Shown here in pieces: positions 1 through 7,569 of a stretch of DNA of 64,000 bases. The stretch lies in NCBI RefSeq assembly GCF_051251125.1, contig NZ_JBPCZL010000008.1; one strand, 5' to 3'. This DNA is from Carnimonas bestiolae (lineage in GTDB: Bacteria > Pseudomonadota > Gammaproteobacteria > Pseudomonadales > Halomonadaceae). The notes under the pieces were generated by a model. That model did no database searches. It saw nothing but the letters and a program-made list of their open reading frames with translations, and was not told where the DNA came from. Position 1 is the stretch's first letter. Each line of letters starts with the position of its first letter. The position numbers and the translations under genes were made by a program.

Positions 1-68
1 TGCAAAACCTAGATGGTTCAATTAATAGGCCTAAAACAACTGCAGGAACAGGAAGGAGCCTGAAATGA
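1..68 (+). pseudogene. C-terminal end of a CdiA-type toxin (window-edge partial)
   Basis: The frame open from base 3 ends with NLDGSINRPKTTAGTGRSLK and a TGA at 66-68. That stop overlaps the ATG of the immunity gene at 65. A terminal 'NLDGSIN..KT...GR' motif is common at the ends of CdiA-CT and related polymorphic toxins. The tight toxin-immunity overlap is also typical. The rest of the gene lies outside the window, so it may be an intact toxin or an orphan fragment. The identification rests on about 20 residues plus the neighbourhood. Confidence 0.6.
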
Positions 69-415
69 TTGGTATAGATAATATAAGAGATGTACTGGTT
101 GGCTTAACCGGTGATACTGAAAGCTGGAATAGTGACTTCACATCCAACTTAGATGATAAACTCGCTCGCAATCTTATGAGGTTGCAAATAGAACTAAAAC
201 TTTTAAAGGACTCTTGTCAAAAAAATGACTTAATTGCTGCTCAGTGTGCTTTGTCTATGACCAGATCAAAATTATTGGATGTTTCAAATTTTTTCCATAA
301 TCTAGCAGATGATACAGACGAGTTACTTATATCTAAAAGAGGAGAGCTACCTGAAATTCCGGAAGAGTACGATATACCAGAGCCTTATAATTACATTACT
401 CCACAGCCTTATTAA
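65..415 (+). CDS. CdiI-like immunity protein, copy 1
   Basis: A 116-residue acidic, AT-rich gene without signal peptide or membrane segment, so the product is presumably cytoplasmic. It starts at an ATG that overlaps the toxin stop, as expected for an immunity gene translationally coupled to its toxin. Two diverged copies follow at periods of 535 and 534 bp. The N-terminus (M-I-G-I-D-N-I), the central 'LQIELKLLKD' and the C-terminal 'GELPEIPEEYDIPE.YNYI.PQPY' are shared. The middle, around residues 65-90, varies most and may be the toxin-contact surface (inference). I do not recognise a named immunity family. The call comes from position after a toxin tail and from the tandem array. Confidence 0.65.
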   Translation: MIGIDNIRDVLVGLTGDTESWNSDFTSNLDDKLARNLMRLQIELKLLKDSCQKNDLIAAQCALSMTRSKLLDVSNFFHNLADDTDELLISKRGELPEIPEEYDIPEPYNYITPQPY

Positions 416-429
416 AAGCCTGAACAAGC

Positions 430-603
430 ACTTTTCGTGGATGAGGATTCTATCCAAAAAATGATCGGTTTTATTTAAATGGTTTCCATAAAGATCATTT
501 AAAAGTATTTGATAGGCGTGGAAACTTTATAGCAGTGCGTAACATATATGGCTCAAGTAATAGGCCTAAAACAAGTGCGAGAACAGGAAGAAAGATGAAA
601 TGA
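430..603 (+). pseudogene. Orphan toxin C-terminus remnant 1
   Basis: The frame ending at TGA 601-603 encodes about 55 toxin-tail residues, including 'NGFHKDHLKVFDRRGNF' and 'SSNRPKTSARTGRK'. An in-frame TGA lies at 442-444 and there is no start, so this cannot be expressed as a toxin. The His-containing 'HKDHL.VFD..GNF' block followed by a Gly-Arg end resembles the end of nuclease toxins of the CdiA-CT type. It abuts immunity copy 2 with the same ATGA overlap as the first pair, so whole 'toxin end plus immunity' units were duplicated. Confidence 0.6.
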
Positions 604-950
604 TTGGTATAGATAATATAAGAGATGTGCTGGTTGGCTTGACCGGTAATACTGAAAGCTGGTATAGCGACTTTACATCCAACCCAGACGATGATTTCGC
701 TCATGATTTAGCGAGACTGCAGATAGAACTAAAGCTTTTAAAGGACTCTTATCAAAGGAATGATTTAATTACTGTTCAGTGTGCATTAGTACGGACAAGA
801 TCAGATTTGTTGGGTCCTTCAAATTTTTTTCGTGATCTATCAGACGATATAAAAGAGTTATTTTTAGCCAAAAAAGGGGAGCTACCTGAAATTCCGGAAG
901 AGTACGATATACCAGAGTCTTATAATTACATTACTCCACAGCCTTATTAA
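600..950 (+). CDS. CdiI-like immunity protein, copy 2
   Basis: A 116-residue paralogue of the gene at 65, closest to it at both ends and diverged in the middle (for example 'QRNDLITVQCALVRTRSDLLGPSNFF'). The reading frame is intact, and the start ATG overlaps the stop of the preceding toxin remnant. Keeping the frame open while the neighbouring toxin ends have decayed suggests selection for immunity against sibling toxins. This is inferred from frame integrity only, and no experimental function can be assigned. Confidence 0.6.
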   Translation: MIGIDNIRDVLVGLTGNTESWYSDFTSNPDDDFAHDLARLQIELKLLKDSYQRNDLITVQCALVRTRSDLLGPSNFFRDLSDDIKELFLAKKGELPEIPEEYDIPESYNYITPQPY

Positions 951-966
951 AAGCCTGAACAAGCAC

Positions 967-1137
967 TTTTCGTGGGTGGGGATTCTATCCAAAAATGATC
1001 GGTTTTATTTAAATGGCTTCCATAAAGATCATTTAGAAGTATTTGATAGGCGTGGAAACTTTATAGCAGTGCGTAACATATATGGCTCAAGTAATAGGCC
1101 TAAAACAAGTGCGAGAACAGGAAGAAATCTAAAATGA
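967..1137 (+). pseudogene. Orphan toxin C-terminus remnant 2
   Basis: A second copy of the ~170-bp toxin tail, nearly identical to that at 430-603. It reads 'FRGWGFYPKNDRFYLNGFH' and then 'KDHLEVFDRRGNF' to a TGA at 1135-1137 that overlaps the ATG of immunity copy 3. It lacks the internal stop seen in remnant 1, but has no start codon or ribosome site and no upstream toxin body. Confidence 0.6.
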
Positions 1138-1484
1138 TTTGTATAGATAATATAAAAGATGTGCTGATTGACTTGTCCGGTAACACTGAAGGTTGGCATA
1201 GCGACTTTACATCTAACCTGCAGAACAAACTTACTCATGATTTAGCGAGTTTACAGATAGAGTTAAAACTTTTAAAGGACGCTTATCAAAGAAATGATTT
1301 GGTCACTGTTCAGTATGCTTTAATGAAAATAAAACCAAAACTATTGAATGTTGCAGATTTTTTCCTTTTTTTAGCAAATGATATTGAAAAGTTTATTTTA
1401 ATTAAAAGAGGAGAACTGCCTGAAATTCCGGAAGGATACGATATACCAGAATCTTATAATTACATTGTTCCACAGCCTTATTAA
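1134..1484 (+). CDS. CdiI-like immunity protein, copy 3
   Basis: Third member of the tandem immunity family, 116 residues and the most diverged ('MICIDNIKDVLIDLSGNTEGW', 'KPKLLNVADFFLFLANDIEKFI'). The conserved C-terminal 'GELPEIPEGYDIPESYNYI' remains. The frame is intact. About 40 bp after its stop the AT-rich module ends abruptly and GC-rich CdiA sequence begins, so a recombination junction lies near 1500-1520. Confidence 0.6.
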   Translation: MICIDNIKDVLIDLSGNTEGWHSDFTSNLQNKLTHDLASLQIELKLLKDAYQRNDLVTVQYALMKIKPKLLNVADFFLFLANDIEKFILIKRGELPEIPEGYDIPESYNYIVPQPY

Positions 1485-1509
1485 AAGCCTGAACAAGTAC
1501 TTTTCATAG

Positions 1510-2191
1510 AGAAAAAAATCCGGTTTGGGTGACCTCGCCGGTGGCGCGCTGAATACCTCGCTACAAACGCTGCACCAGGCGCAACACCAGCAGGGTAGCC
1601 AGTTAAGCGCCTTGGTGGCGACCAAGGCGACCCTTTCCGGCGTGCAGGCCCGCCAAGCGGTGCAACTAGATCAGGCACGTGGCAGCAACGCCCCCAGCAA
1701 CACCAACACGATCGGCGTGAACGCCGGCTTCAGCCATTCCAAGTCCTCCAGTGAACAGCGCGTGGAGGATGCGACCGCTTCCGGCAGTACCCTGAGCGCC
1801 GAGCGTGATCAACACATTCATGCCAGCGAAAGCGATATTCATGCCAAAGGCGCCACCTTAGAGGCTGGCCGCGATACCGACCTTGCCGCCTCGCGAGATA
1901 TCGCGCTGGAAAGCGCCGACAACCGTCAAACGGAAACCAGCAGCAACCATGCCAGCGGCAGCAGCATCGGCATGACCACCGGTGTCGGCAGCGGCGGCAT
2001 GGGCTACAGCACCGGCGGTGGCGCGGTCACTCAGTTTGTCAGCAACCTGCAGTCGACCAACCTCAACACCACCAACCACTCCGGCCACGACAGCAGCACA
2101 ACGCATGCCGCCGTCAGCCCGGGCCAGTTGACGATAAGAGATGGCGACAATCAGCATCAAGATTTGACTAATTTACGCCGCGACCCGGAAG
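1510..2191 (+). pseudogene. Fragment of CdiA / filamentous haemagglutinin-like adhesin
   Basis: A GC-rich open frame without its own start (first in-frame stop upstream at 1507). It encodes a FHA-2/haemagglutinin-repeat region: 'GSTLSAERDQHIHASESDIHAKGATLEAGRDTDLA' style repeats (spread over residues ~90-125), then a Gly/Ser/Thr-rich stretch and 'LTIRDGDNQHQDLTNLRRD'. Such segments lie in the middle of CdiA exoproteins, well before the toxin domain. Here the piece sits downstream of the toxin/immunity modules, so the locus has been rearranged. The frame is cut at 2191 by the IS3-family element and then runs meaninglessly to 2283. Confidence 0.75.
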
Positions 2192-3386
2192 GTAATCCCC
2201 CGTTGTTAATGGGGTTGAAAAGTAGAAGTCATGCGGCAGTGTTCAGCCGTTGGTTTGATGTCATGCCATCCAACCCCATATGAGGCCGCTCATGGTTATA
2301 TTTCCACATCCAATCCGTAGCAAATTGTCGAACGTGGTCGAGGTCATCCCAGTAGTACTGCGATAGCCATTCATAATGTACTGTTCGATTGAAACGTTCC
2401 ACGTAGGCATTCTGTTGTGGGTTGCTTGGCTTGATATAGTTCAGGGCAATTCCCTTATAGCCTTTGCCCAATCACAGATAGCGGTACTGACGAGTTCTGG
2501 GCCATTGTCACAACGAATAGCCAGCGGTTTACCTCGCCACTCTATAATCTGCTCTAACGAACGAATAACACGCGCTGAAGGCAGGGAAAAATCCACCTCA
2601 ATACCCAGTGCCTCGCAATTGTAGTCGTCAATAACATTGAACAGTCGAATGCTGCGCCCATCCTTCAGCTGATCATGCACAAAGTCCATTGACCATACGA
2701 TATTCTTCGCCAATGGAACAATTAATGGTTCCAGCGCTTCTCGCTTGAGACGTTTGCGGGGCTTGATACGCAGGTTCAATTCAAGCGCCTGATAGATGCG
2801 GTAGATTCTTTTGTGATTATAGGAAAAGCACTTCACATTGCGCAGGTACAGAAAACACAGCCCGAAGGCCCCAATTGCGATTGTTGTCGGTCAGCTTCAA
2901 TAGCCAGCGGGCTATCTACTCATTTTCTGCATTACGCTTTGACACATATCGATAGCATGTCTGGCTAATCCTGAACGCCTCGCAGGCAAGCCGGATAAAT
3001 ATTCTCCGACTTTGCACTGCCGCCTTGGCATCTCTCGGCGTATAGATGGCCTTACTCTTTTTTCCTAGCGCTTCCGATACGATTTCAGCCTTGATCTTCT
3101 CTTCGCCATAAATCTTTCGAAGGCGAGCATTTTCAGCTTCCAGCTACTTCATACGAGACATCATAGAGACATCCATGCCGCCGTATTTTGAGCGCCAGTT
3201 GTAGAAATTGGCCGTACTGATACCCAAGCTCGCGACATAGATCAGGCACAGCCAGACTATTTTCCACGCGCTTGAGGGCATCAATGATTTGGCTGTCGGT
3301 GAAGCGTGATTTTTCATGTCGTAGAACTCCATATTTCCATAGTTGAAATATTCTACTTTTCGGCCCGTTTATCCAGTGGGGGATTA
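2192..3386 (-). mobile_element. Degenerate IS3-family insertion sequence
   Basis: The ends form imperfect inverted repeats. The left end reads GTAATCCCCC...GAAAAGTAGAA and the right end, on the opposite strand, reads GTAATCCCCCACTG...GAAAAGTAGAA. The interior encodes remnants of OrfA and OrfB on the minus strand. It interrupts the CdiA fragment. No matching target-site duplication is visible at the two flanks, which suggests that rearrangement followed insertion. With several stops and frameshifts in both orfs it is not autonomous. Confidence 0.8.
2229..3332 (-). pseudogene. IS3-family transposase OrfA/OrfB, frameshifted
   Basis: OrfA survives as a helix-turn-helix region, 'LGISTANFYNWRSKYGGMD' (from about 3332 down to 3144). 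OrfB resumes with 'ENARLRKIYGEEKIKAEI', contains an in-frame stop, and continues in a shifted frame. The catalytic triad of the rve integrase fold can be seen across two frames: D in 'VWSMDFVHDQL', D in 'IRCDNGPE', E in 'NAYVERFNRT'. The break between the last two blocks is near 2455. All the motifs of a cut-and-paste DDE transposase are present but no single frame carries them, so the gene is inactive. Confidence 0.85.
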
Positions 3387-3426
3387 CATAAAAACTTCTG
3401 AGCAGATAATTTTAGTATATAAAATA

Positions 3427-3936
3427 TCATATACCCGACTGTAGTCTATCTAGGGTTTTAGTATAGCATCCCTTAAACCCGTTTGCGGTAAATACGGCCA
3501 ACTGGTTATTAAAAGCATCATTCATGTTCAGCTCTTTACCTTTCAATAAATAGCCAATAACTAAATTTTGGCCTTTGTTAGTGAGTGGTGTAAAATCCAG
3601 AAGATTGTTAGCGCACCTTCCCCCCATTTTTACCAAGACTCCATTAACCTTTATAGAATTAATTCTATGAATGGAATGATCGTTACCACAGTTTTGATTA
3701 ATGGCTGTAAAATACACATTAAGACCAACGCCGGGCATATTATGCAAAGAAATTAGGTATTTAGCATCGGCACTAGCAGTAAATGGCTCCATATCATCTT
3801 TTTTACACTGCCATGGAACTAGAATACTTGATGCAAAGGCAGAATTTTCACAAACATAAAAACATAATATAAGTATAATGAAAAATACATTGTGGAAAAA
3901 TGTTTTTCTCTTTTGCCGATTAATATTGATATTCAT
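3427..3936 (-). CDS. Hypothetical exported protein
   Basis: A 169-residue AT-rich gene. I chose the ATG at 3936, which has an AGG-type ribosome site about nine bases upstream. A longer form would need a TTG two codons earlier. The N-terminus is basic followed by a hydrophobic run, 'VFFIILILCFYVCENSAFA', with AFA-S as a likely signal peptidase site. The mature part is small, with four or more cysteines (W-Q-C-K-K, N-Q-N-C-G, G-R-C-A, K-G-C-Y) that could form disulfides in the periplasm. I recognise no family. It lies between an IS and prophage debris, and its base composition differs from the GC-rich neighbours. Confidence 0.55.
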   Translation of the reverse strand: MNININRQKRKTFFHNVFFIILILCFYVCENSAFASSILVPWQCKKDDMEPFTASADAKYLISLHNMPGVGLNVYFTAINQNCGNDHSIHRINSIKVNGVLVKMGGRCANNLLDFTPLTNKGQNLVIGYLLKGKELNMNDAFNNQLAVFTANGFKGCYTKTLDRLQSGI

Positions 3937-4120
3937 TTTCAATTACCTCGAATTGCAAAGATAAATGACAATATAGAATATTTCAACTTATTTCAATATA
4001 AATACCATATTTACCAACGCTCTTGCATGCTCTCCCATCTACTTCTTACACAGCGAACCTCCCGCCCCCACTTACCCTTGCCGCCACCATGAGCACACCC
4101 AACACACGCAGGGGACACTC

Positions 4121-5333
4121 ATGGCACAAGATCAACTCCACCACGGCGTTAGCGTGGTCGAGACAACGGACGGCTCGCAGTCAATTCAAACCGTCAGCAC
4201 CGCAGTGATTGGCCTGATCGGCTGGGCCAGCGATGCCGAAAACTTCACCTTTCCACTGGATACACCGGTGCTGGTCAATGACATTAAGTCAGCCATCGGC
4301 AAAGCCGGAAAAAAGGTTCCTTGGCAGGCGCATTAAACGCAATTGGTAACCTTGTATCCACTCCGGTCGTGGTTGTCCGCGTAGATGAAGGAACCAGTGG
4401 CACCGGCAAAAAATCCCACCAGAAGCGTAATAGCCAGAGCACACTGATTGCCAATATCGTCGTAACTACAATCGATGATAGACAAAAAACAGGTATGCAG
4501 GCATTCCTAGTGACCGAAGCTGTGATGGGAGTGAAGCCTCGTATTCTGGGGGTTCCGAGCATTACTGATGGCGGTGTGACAACCAACCTGGTCAGCATTG
4601 CCAAAAGCCTGAGTGGGTTCGCTTACGCCAACGTAGCCACGACCAACGTATCGGATGCTATTAGTGACCGCCAGAATTTGAGTAGCCGCGAATTCATGCC
4701 CATCTTTGGCGACTTCACCGGTGTCGATACCGTGAGCAGTAACGGTGGCACCCTCACCATTCCATCGGTAGCCGTCGCCCTTGGCCTGCGCGCCCGGATC
4801 AATCAAAACGTGGGCTGGCATCGGTGTATTTCAAACGTCAGCGTTGACGGCGTGACAGGCGTCACCAAACCCTATTCCTGGAACTTGCAAGCCACCGGTA
4901 CCGACTCTGATCAGCTCAATCAGAACCAAATCACCGCGCTTATTCGTCGCAATGGCTACCGTTTTTGGGTGTGCGCACGTGCGATTCTACCGGTGCTTAT
5001 ACCTTCGAGTCTTACACCCGGACCGCTCAGGTGATCGCTGACAGCATTGCAGAAGCCCATTTTTTCGTCATGGACAACCCGCTTACTCCAATGCTTGCCC
5101 GTGAAATCATCGACAACATCAACGCAAAAATGCGCCAGTGGGTCGGCCTGGGCTATTTGCCGGGTGGCGAAGCCTGACTTGATACCCAAGTGAACAGTGC
5201 CGACAGCCTCAAGGGCGGCCAGTGGATCATCAACTACAAGTACACCCCGGTACCGCCGCTGGAAAACCTTTCATTCACTCAGGAAATCACCGACTCCTAC
5301 CTGACAGATTTTGCCGCTCAGGTAACGGCATAA
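4121..5333 (+). pseudogene. P2-like tail sheath protein (FI), multiply frameshifted
   Basis: The reading starts with 'HHGVSVVETTDGSQSIQTV' and proceeds through 'GVKPRILGVPSI', 'LGLRARINQNVGWHR', 'SNVSVDGVTG', 'LIRRNGYRFW', 'ESYTRTAQVIADSIAEAHFF' and 'YKYTPVPPLENLSFTQEITD', the expected order for the contractile tail sheath of P2-like phages. Frame changes occur near 4320 and 4967. A TGA at 5175-5177 replaces what is probably a tryptophan codon. The full length is otherwise recognisable, so the gene was inactivated by point lesions and not by a large deletion. Confidence 0.9.
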
Positions 5334-5347
5334 GGAGCAACTGACCA

Positions 5348-5536
5348 ATGGCACTGCCGAGCAAGCTTAAGGCGATGAACCTGTATGGCAACGGCGACAA
5401 CTGGCAAGGCCAAGTGGCAACCGTTACTCCACCCAAACTGCAACGCAATATGAATGGTTCGCTTAAGAACATAATAGCAGGGTTATCAAAGCGCCCTGAG
5501 TTAACTGTTATTCAAGGGCGTAAGCAATGGACGTAG
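5348..5536 (+). pseudogene. P2-like tail tube protein (FII), 5' fragment
   Basis: It begins 15 bp after the sheath stop with 'MALPSKLKAMNLYGNGDNW' and 'QGQVATVTPPKLQRNMN', which matches the start of P2-type tail tube proteins. Similarity ends after about 37 codons and the frame continues into unrelated sequence, so the rest of the tail operon has been deleted. The order sheath then tube is that of P2-like phages. Confidence 0.8.
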
Positions 5537-5778
5537 GTCATTCATCGGCTAAGCGAGAGAACCGCCATTCCCCTGCGCCAGATATCAAAATGAATGATGA
5601 CAAGCGCACTAACAGCCTGCGCTTAACATGCCCCTATTGCGGATCATTCGCACGCGTACGTACCAGCGAATATATTTCCGAGGCCCTGATTACTGGATTG
5701 GTTGAATGCACAAAACCGGCATGTGGGTGGCGTGGTCATTTTGACTTCACGATCACCGAAACTACCAGCATGTGTTAG
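5527..5778 (+). CDS. Ogr/Delta-like zinc-finger protein of prophage origin
   Basis: An 83-residue protein whose core 'LTCPYCGSFARVRTSEYIS' and 'VECTKPACGW' is the Cys4 zinc-binding pattern of Ogr/Delta activators. In P2-like phages these switch on late tail and head promoters. The first ~30 residues are extra compared with the family, and an internal ATG at 5590 would give a more usual length. It lies at the deletion scar between tail genes and the integrase fragment. Its stop at 5776 is immediately followed in the same frame by integrase sequence. Whether it is expressed is unknown, because its target operon is destroyed. Confidence 0.65.
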   Translation: MDVGHSSAKRENRHSPAPDIKMNDDKRTNSLRLTCPYCGSFARVRTSEYISEALITGLVECTKPACGWRGHFDFTITETTSMC

Positions 5779-6054
5779 TTGCTAGATGCCGAAAATGGAG
5801 ATGCGCTTAGAAAGAGTGCTTACGACAGCGCATGGCAACGCTTCATAAGTAATGCAATTAAAGTCGGTATCGTAGAGCAAAAGAACAGGTTCGCAACGCA
5901 TGATCTGAAGCGCAAAGGAATCACCGATACAAAAGGAAACCTGCACGATAAACAGCACGCTTCGGGGCACCGATCTCCAGCCATGATGGATATTTACGAC
6001 CTCAGCATGCCATTGGTAAAAGCGCCTGAAGATGAAAGAAATGTCCGGGAATAA
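5779..6054 (+). pseudogene. Phage tyrosine integrase, C-terminal fragment
   Basis: The fragment starts without an initiation codon directly after the Ogr-like stop. It contains the last catalytic boxes of a tyrosine recombinase: 'FATHDLKRKGITD' (H..K/R position) and 'HASGHRSPAMMDIYD' (second His and the nucleophilic Tyr). The first catalytic Arg region is missing. The 3' end lies about 80 bp from the tRNA-Thr fragment at 6133, as expected for an integrase next to its attachment site. It is probably the integrase remnant of the P2-like prophage. Confidence 0.75.
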
Positions 6055-6097
6055 TGTCCGCGATTCATAAAGAAGTGCTTGATCCGAAAAAAGAAAA

Positions 6098-6124
6098 ACC
6101 CCGTAACTCATTGAGCTACGGGGG
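6098..6124 (-). terminator. Terminator copied along with the tRNA-Thr 3' end (copy 1)
   Basis: On the minus strand a stem of CCCCGTA/TACGGGG with extra inner pairs is followed by TTTTTC. It directly follows the tRNA 3' fragment and has a counterpart at 9458, so terminator and tRNA end were duplicated together. Confidence 0.8.
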
Positions 6125-6132
6125 CTGAATTC

Positions 6133-6177
6133 TGGTGCGGCACGAGGAGTCGAACCCCGGACCTACTGATTACAAGT
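6133..6177 (-). repeat. Attachment-site repeat: 3' fragment of a tRNA-Thr(UGU) gene, copy 1
   Basis: Read on the minus strand it begins ACTTGTAATCAGTAGGTC, continues GGGGTTCGACTCC and ends in CCA. This is the anticodon loop with anticodon TGT, the T-arm (GTTCGA) and the acceptor end of a threonine tRNA. The 5' half is absent. One C of the acceptor stem is missing compared with the copy at 9495. A 3' half-tRNA next to an integrase gene is the usual mark of an attachment site for a tyrosine recombinase. Confidence 0.85.
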
Positions 6178-6465
6178 AATATGATAATTGCATATAAATC
6201 AGTGGGTTACAGGGTTAACAACCTCCCCAAACATAAATTGTTATGAGCTTAAAAATCAAATACTTATGGCTCAATGTCCACACCCATATCGAGTGAAGGC
6301 CATCAGAAGGAAGTGTCTGCAACCAAAAAAATACGCTCCAATGACACCTTATCGCGGTGTAAGGAGCAAAGATCATCTACAAGATGAAGGATTCCTACAG
6401 ATCATAATACCTCTGAAGGCTGAAATACGTGTATCGATAGATAAGAACTCATTTTATCTTAATAG
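6178..6465. other. Gap between att copy 1 and the restriction gene
   Basis: No convincing gene is seen. One open frame (6188-6469) has no ribosome site or recognisable motif and lies in AT-rich sequence. This is probably downstream flank of the restriction enzyme gene. Confidence 0.5.
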
Positions 6466-7461
6466 CTAAAGATTAATCGTTGTGCGATTATGGATAGGCA
6501 TTTTTTTCAATTTTTCAATATCGGACTGAAGGCTAGATAGAGGACGTATGAAAGGAGTTCCGTTGATATTCCTTGGCTCCTCTTCCCCACGATTTTTATA
6601 AACATCAAGAGCGAGCTGGTAAGTGCTGGTATTATTAGCCCTTTGTTGATCAGTCACCGCCACATCAGGGATATACATTGCAAGAAATCCAACTCGTTGG
6701 AAATTTCTCAATTTCCCTTTAGTAGTGAATTCACCCTCGTCTGTGAAAAAGCCAGCTCCAATGATATCTGTAGTATATCCAGAAGCCAAAAGACGCTCGC
6801 GAGCAAAATTAGACTTAACTGACAACCAAAGATTATTAGGCAAACATATTAGAACAAAATCACCATATGATTGAACTTCTCGGTTGCTTGTCTGGAATAG
6901 TGTCGTTTCATCTAACAACTTATCCATAGCAATCTTGAGAAGTGACTCAGAAATAGTCCCCAAAACTGAAACGCCACTTTGTTCTTCACTTCTAGTCTGA
7001 CGTCTTGACCATTTCATTTTATTAAGCTTATCAACTACACTTTTTATATCAATAAAGTTAGTTTCGTCAGTTTTAGCTCCTAAATATAACTCCGCCATTG
7101 TTATACATTGCTCAGAAGTAAAATGATTATGTTTTACAACAATTGTTACCTCCGGCACCTCATTAGCCACAACATTTATTAACTTTTGCGTTAGATTATA
7201 GTCCCCATCTCTGAATTTTTGTGGCGTTATTTTAGCCATCTTTTTAAATTCTTGCTTGTCTTCATCGCTCGCTTGCTCGAATAATTTTTTAAAATCGAGA
7301 GCCAAACTATCAGCGTCGATAAAAAAATTCGGATCTGAGTCACCATTGAAAGCTGAACGAATAATTTGATAAGCATTTGTTATTAGTTCTGATGAGAGAT
7401 CACCACGCATTGGCAACGCGTGCTGTCTAAGTTTTGCAAGTTCATCTTCAGTTAATGGCAT
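6466..7461 (-). CDS. Candidate type II restriction endonuclease
   Basis: A 331-residue AT-rich gene divergent from a C5 methyltransferase, with 108 bp between the starts. I do not recognise the family. Around residues 200-225 there is 'YGDFVLICLPNNLWLSVKSN', where an Asp, a hydrophobic strand and V-K-S fit a PD-(D/E)xK-like nuclease core. A basic segment 'KMKWSRRQTRSEE' precedes it. A solitary uncharacterised protein of this size paired with a DNA methyltransferase inside an integrative island is most simply its cognate restriction enzyme (inference). It could instead be another defence effector using the methylase as self-marker. No signal peptide or membrane segment is present. Confidence 0.55.
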   Translation of the reverse strand: MPLTEDELAKLRQHALPMRGDLSSELITNAYQIIRSAFNGDSDPNFFIDADSLALDFKKLFEQASDEDKQEFKKMAKITPQKFRDGDYNLTQKLINVVANEVPEVTIVVKHNHFTSEQCITMAELYLGAKTDETNFIDIKSVVDKLNKMKWSRRQTRSEEQSGVSVLGTISESLLKIAMDKLLDETTLFQTSNREVQSYGDFVLICLPNNLWLSVKSNFARERLLASGYTTDIIGAGFFTDEGEFTTKGKLRNFQRVGFLAMYIPDVAVTDQQRANNTSTYQLALDVYKNRGEEEPRNINGTPFIRPLSSLQSDIEKLKKMPIHNRTTINL

Positions 7462-7523
7462 AAATAAATTTCTCTTAAAATTCCAGTCCTCACCATTCTA
7501 TTTGCCTTTACTCCGAATACCTA

Positions 7524-7557
7524 GCCGGGTACAATCATGTATATTGACTGACCCGGC
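7524..7557 (+). promoter_or_regulatory. Inverted repeat over the methyltransferase promoter
   Basis: GCCGGGT at 7524-7530 and ACCCGGC at 7551-7557 form perfect 7-bp arms. They flank a -10-like TATATT (7539-7545 region) that lies 12-30 bp before the methyltransferase ATG, followed by GGAGG as ribosome site. The arms also contain CCGGG/CCCGG, a possible methylation target. An operator for the protein's own RHH domain, or control by methylation, are both reasonable. Confidence 0.5.
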
Positions 7558-7569
7558 GGAGGTGTTCAA

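Noticed and set aside
62..1484. Possible CRISPR-like array because of the regular 535-bp period
   Set aside because: Units are 535 bp long, contain intact reading frames and diverge in the coding middle. There are no short direct repeats with spacers.
1525..2283. Complete 252-residue protein
   Set aside because: It starts at a TTG inside adhesin repeats and its last ~30 codons are IS sequence. It is a fragment, not a gene.
5527..5778. Ordinary zinc-ribbon regulator of the host
   Set aside because: The Cys pattern and position between tail tube and integrase remnants fit the phage Ogr/Delta family better.
6133..6177. Functional tRNA-Thr gene
   Set aside because: Only the anticodon-loop to CCA portion is present; the D-arm and 5' acceptor strand are absent. 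The same holds for 9495-9540.
6188..6469. 93-codon open frame on the plus strand
   Set aside because: No ribosome site, no recognisable motif, AT-rich chance frame overlapping the end of the restriction gene.
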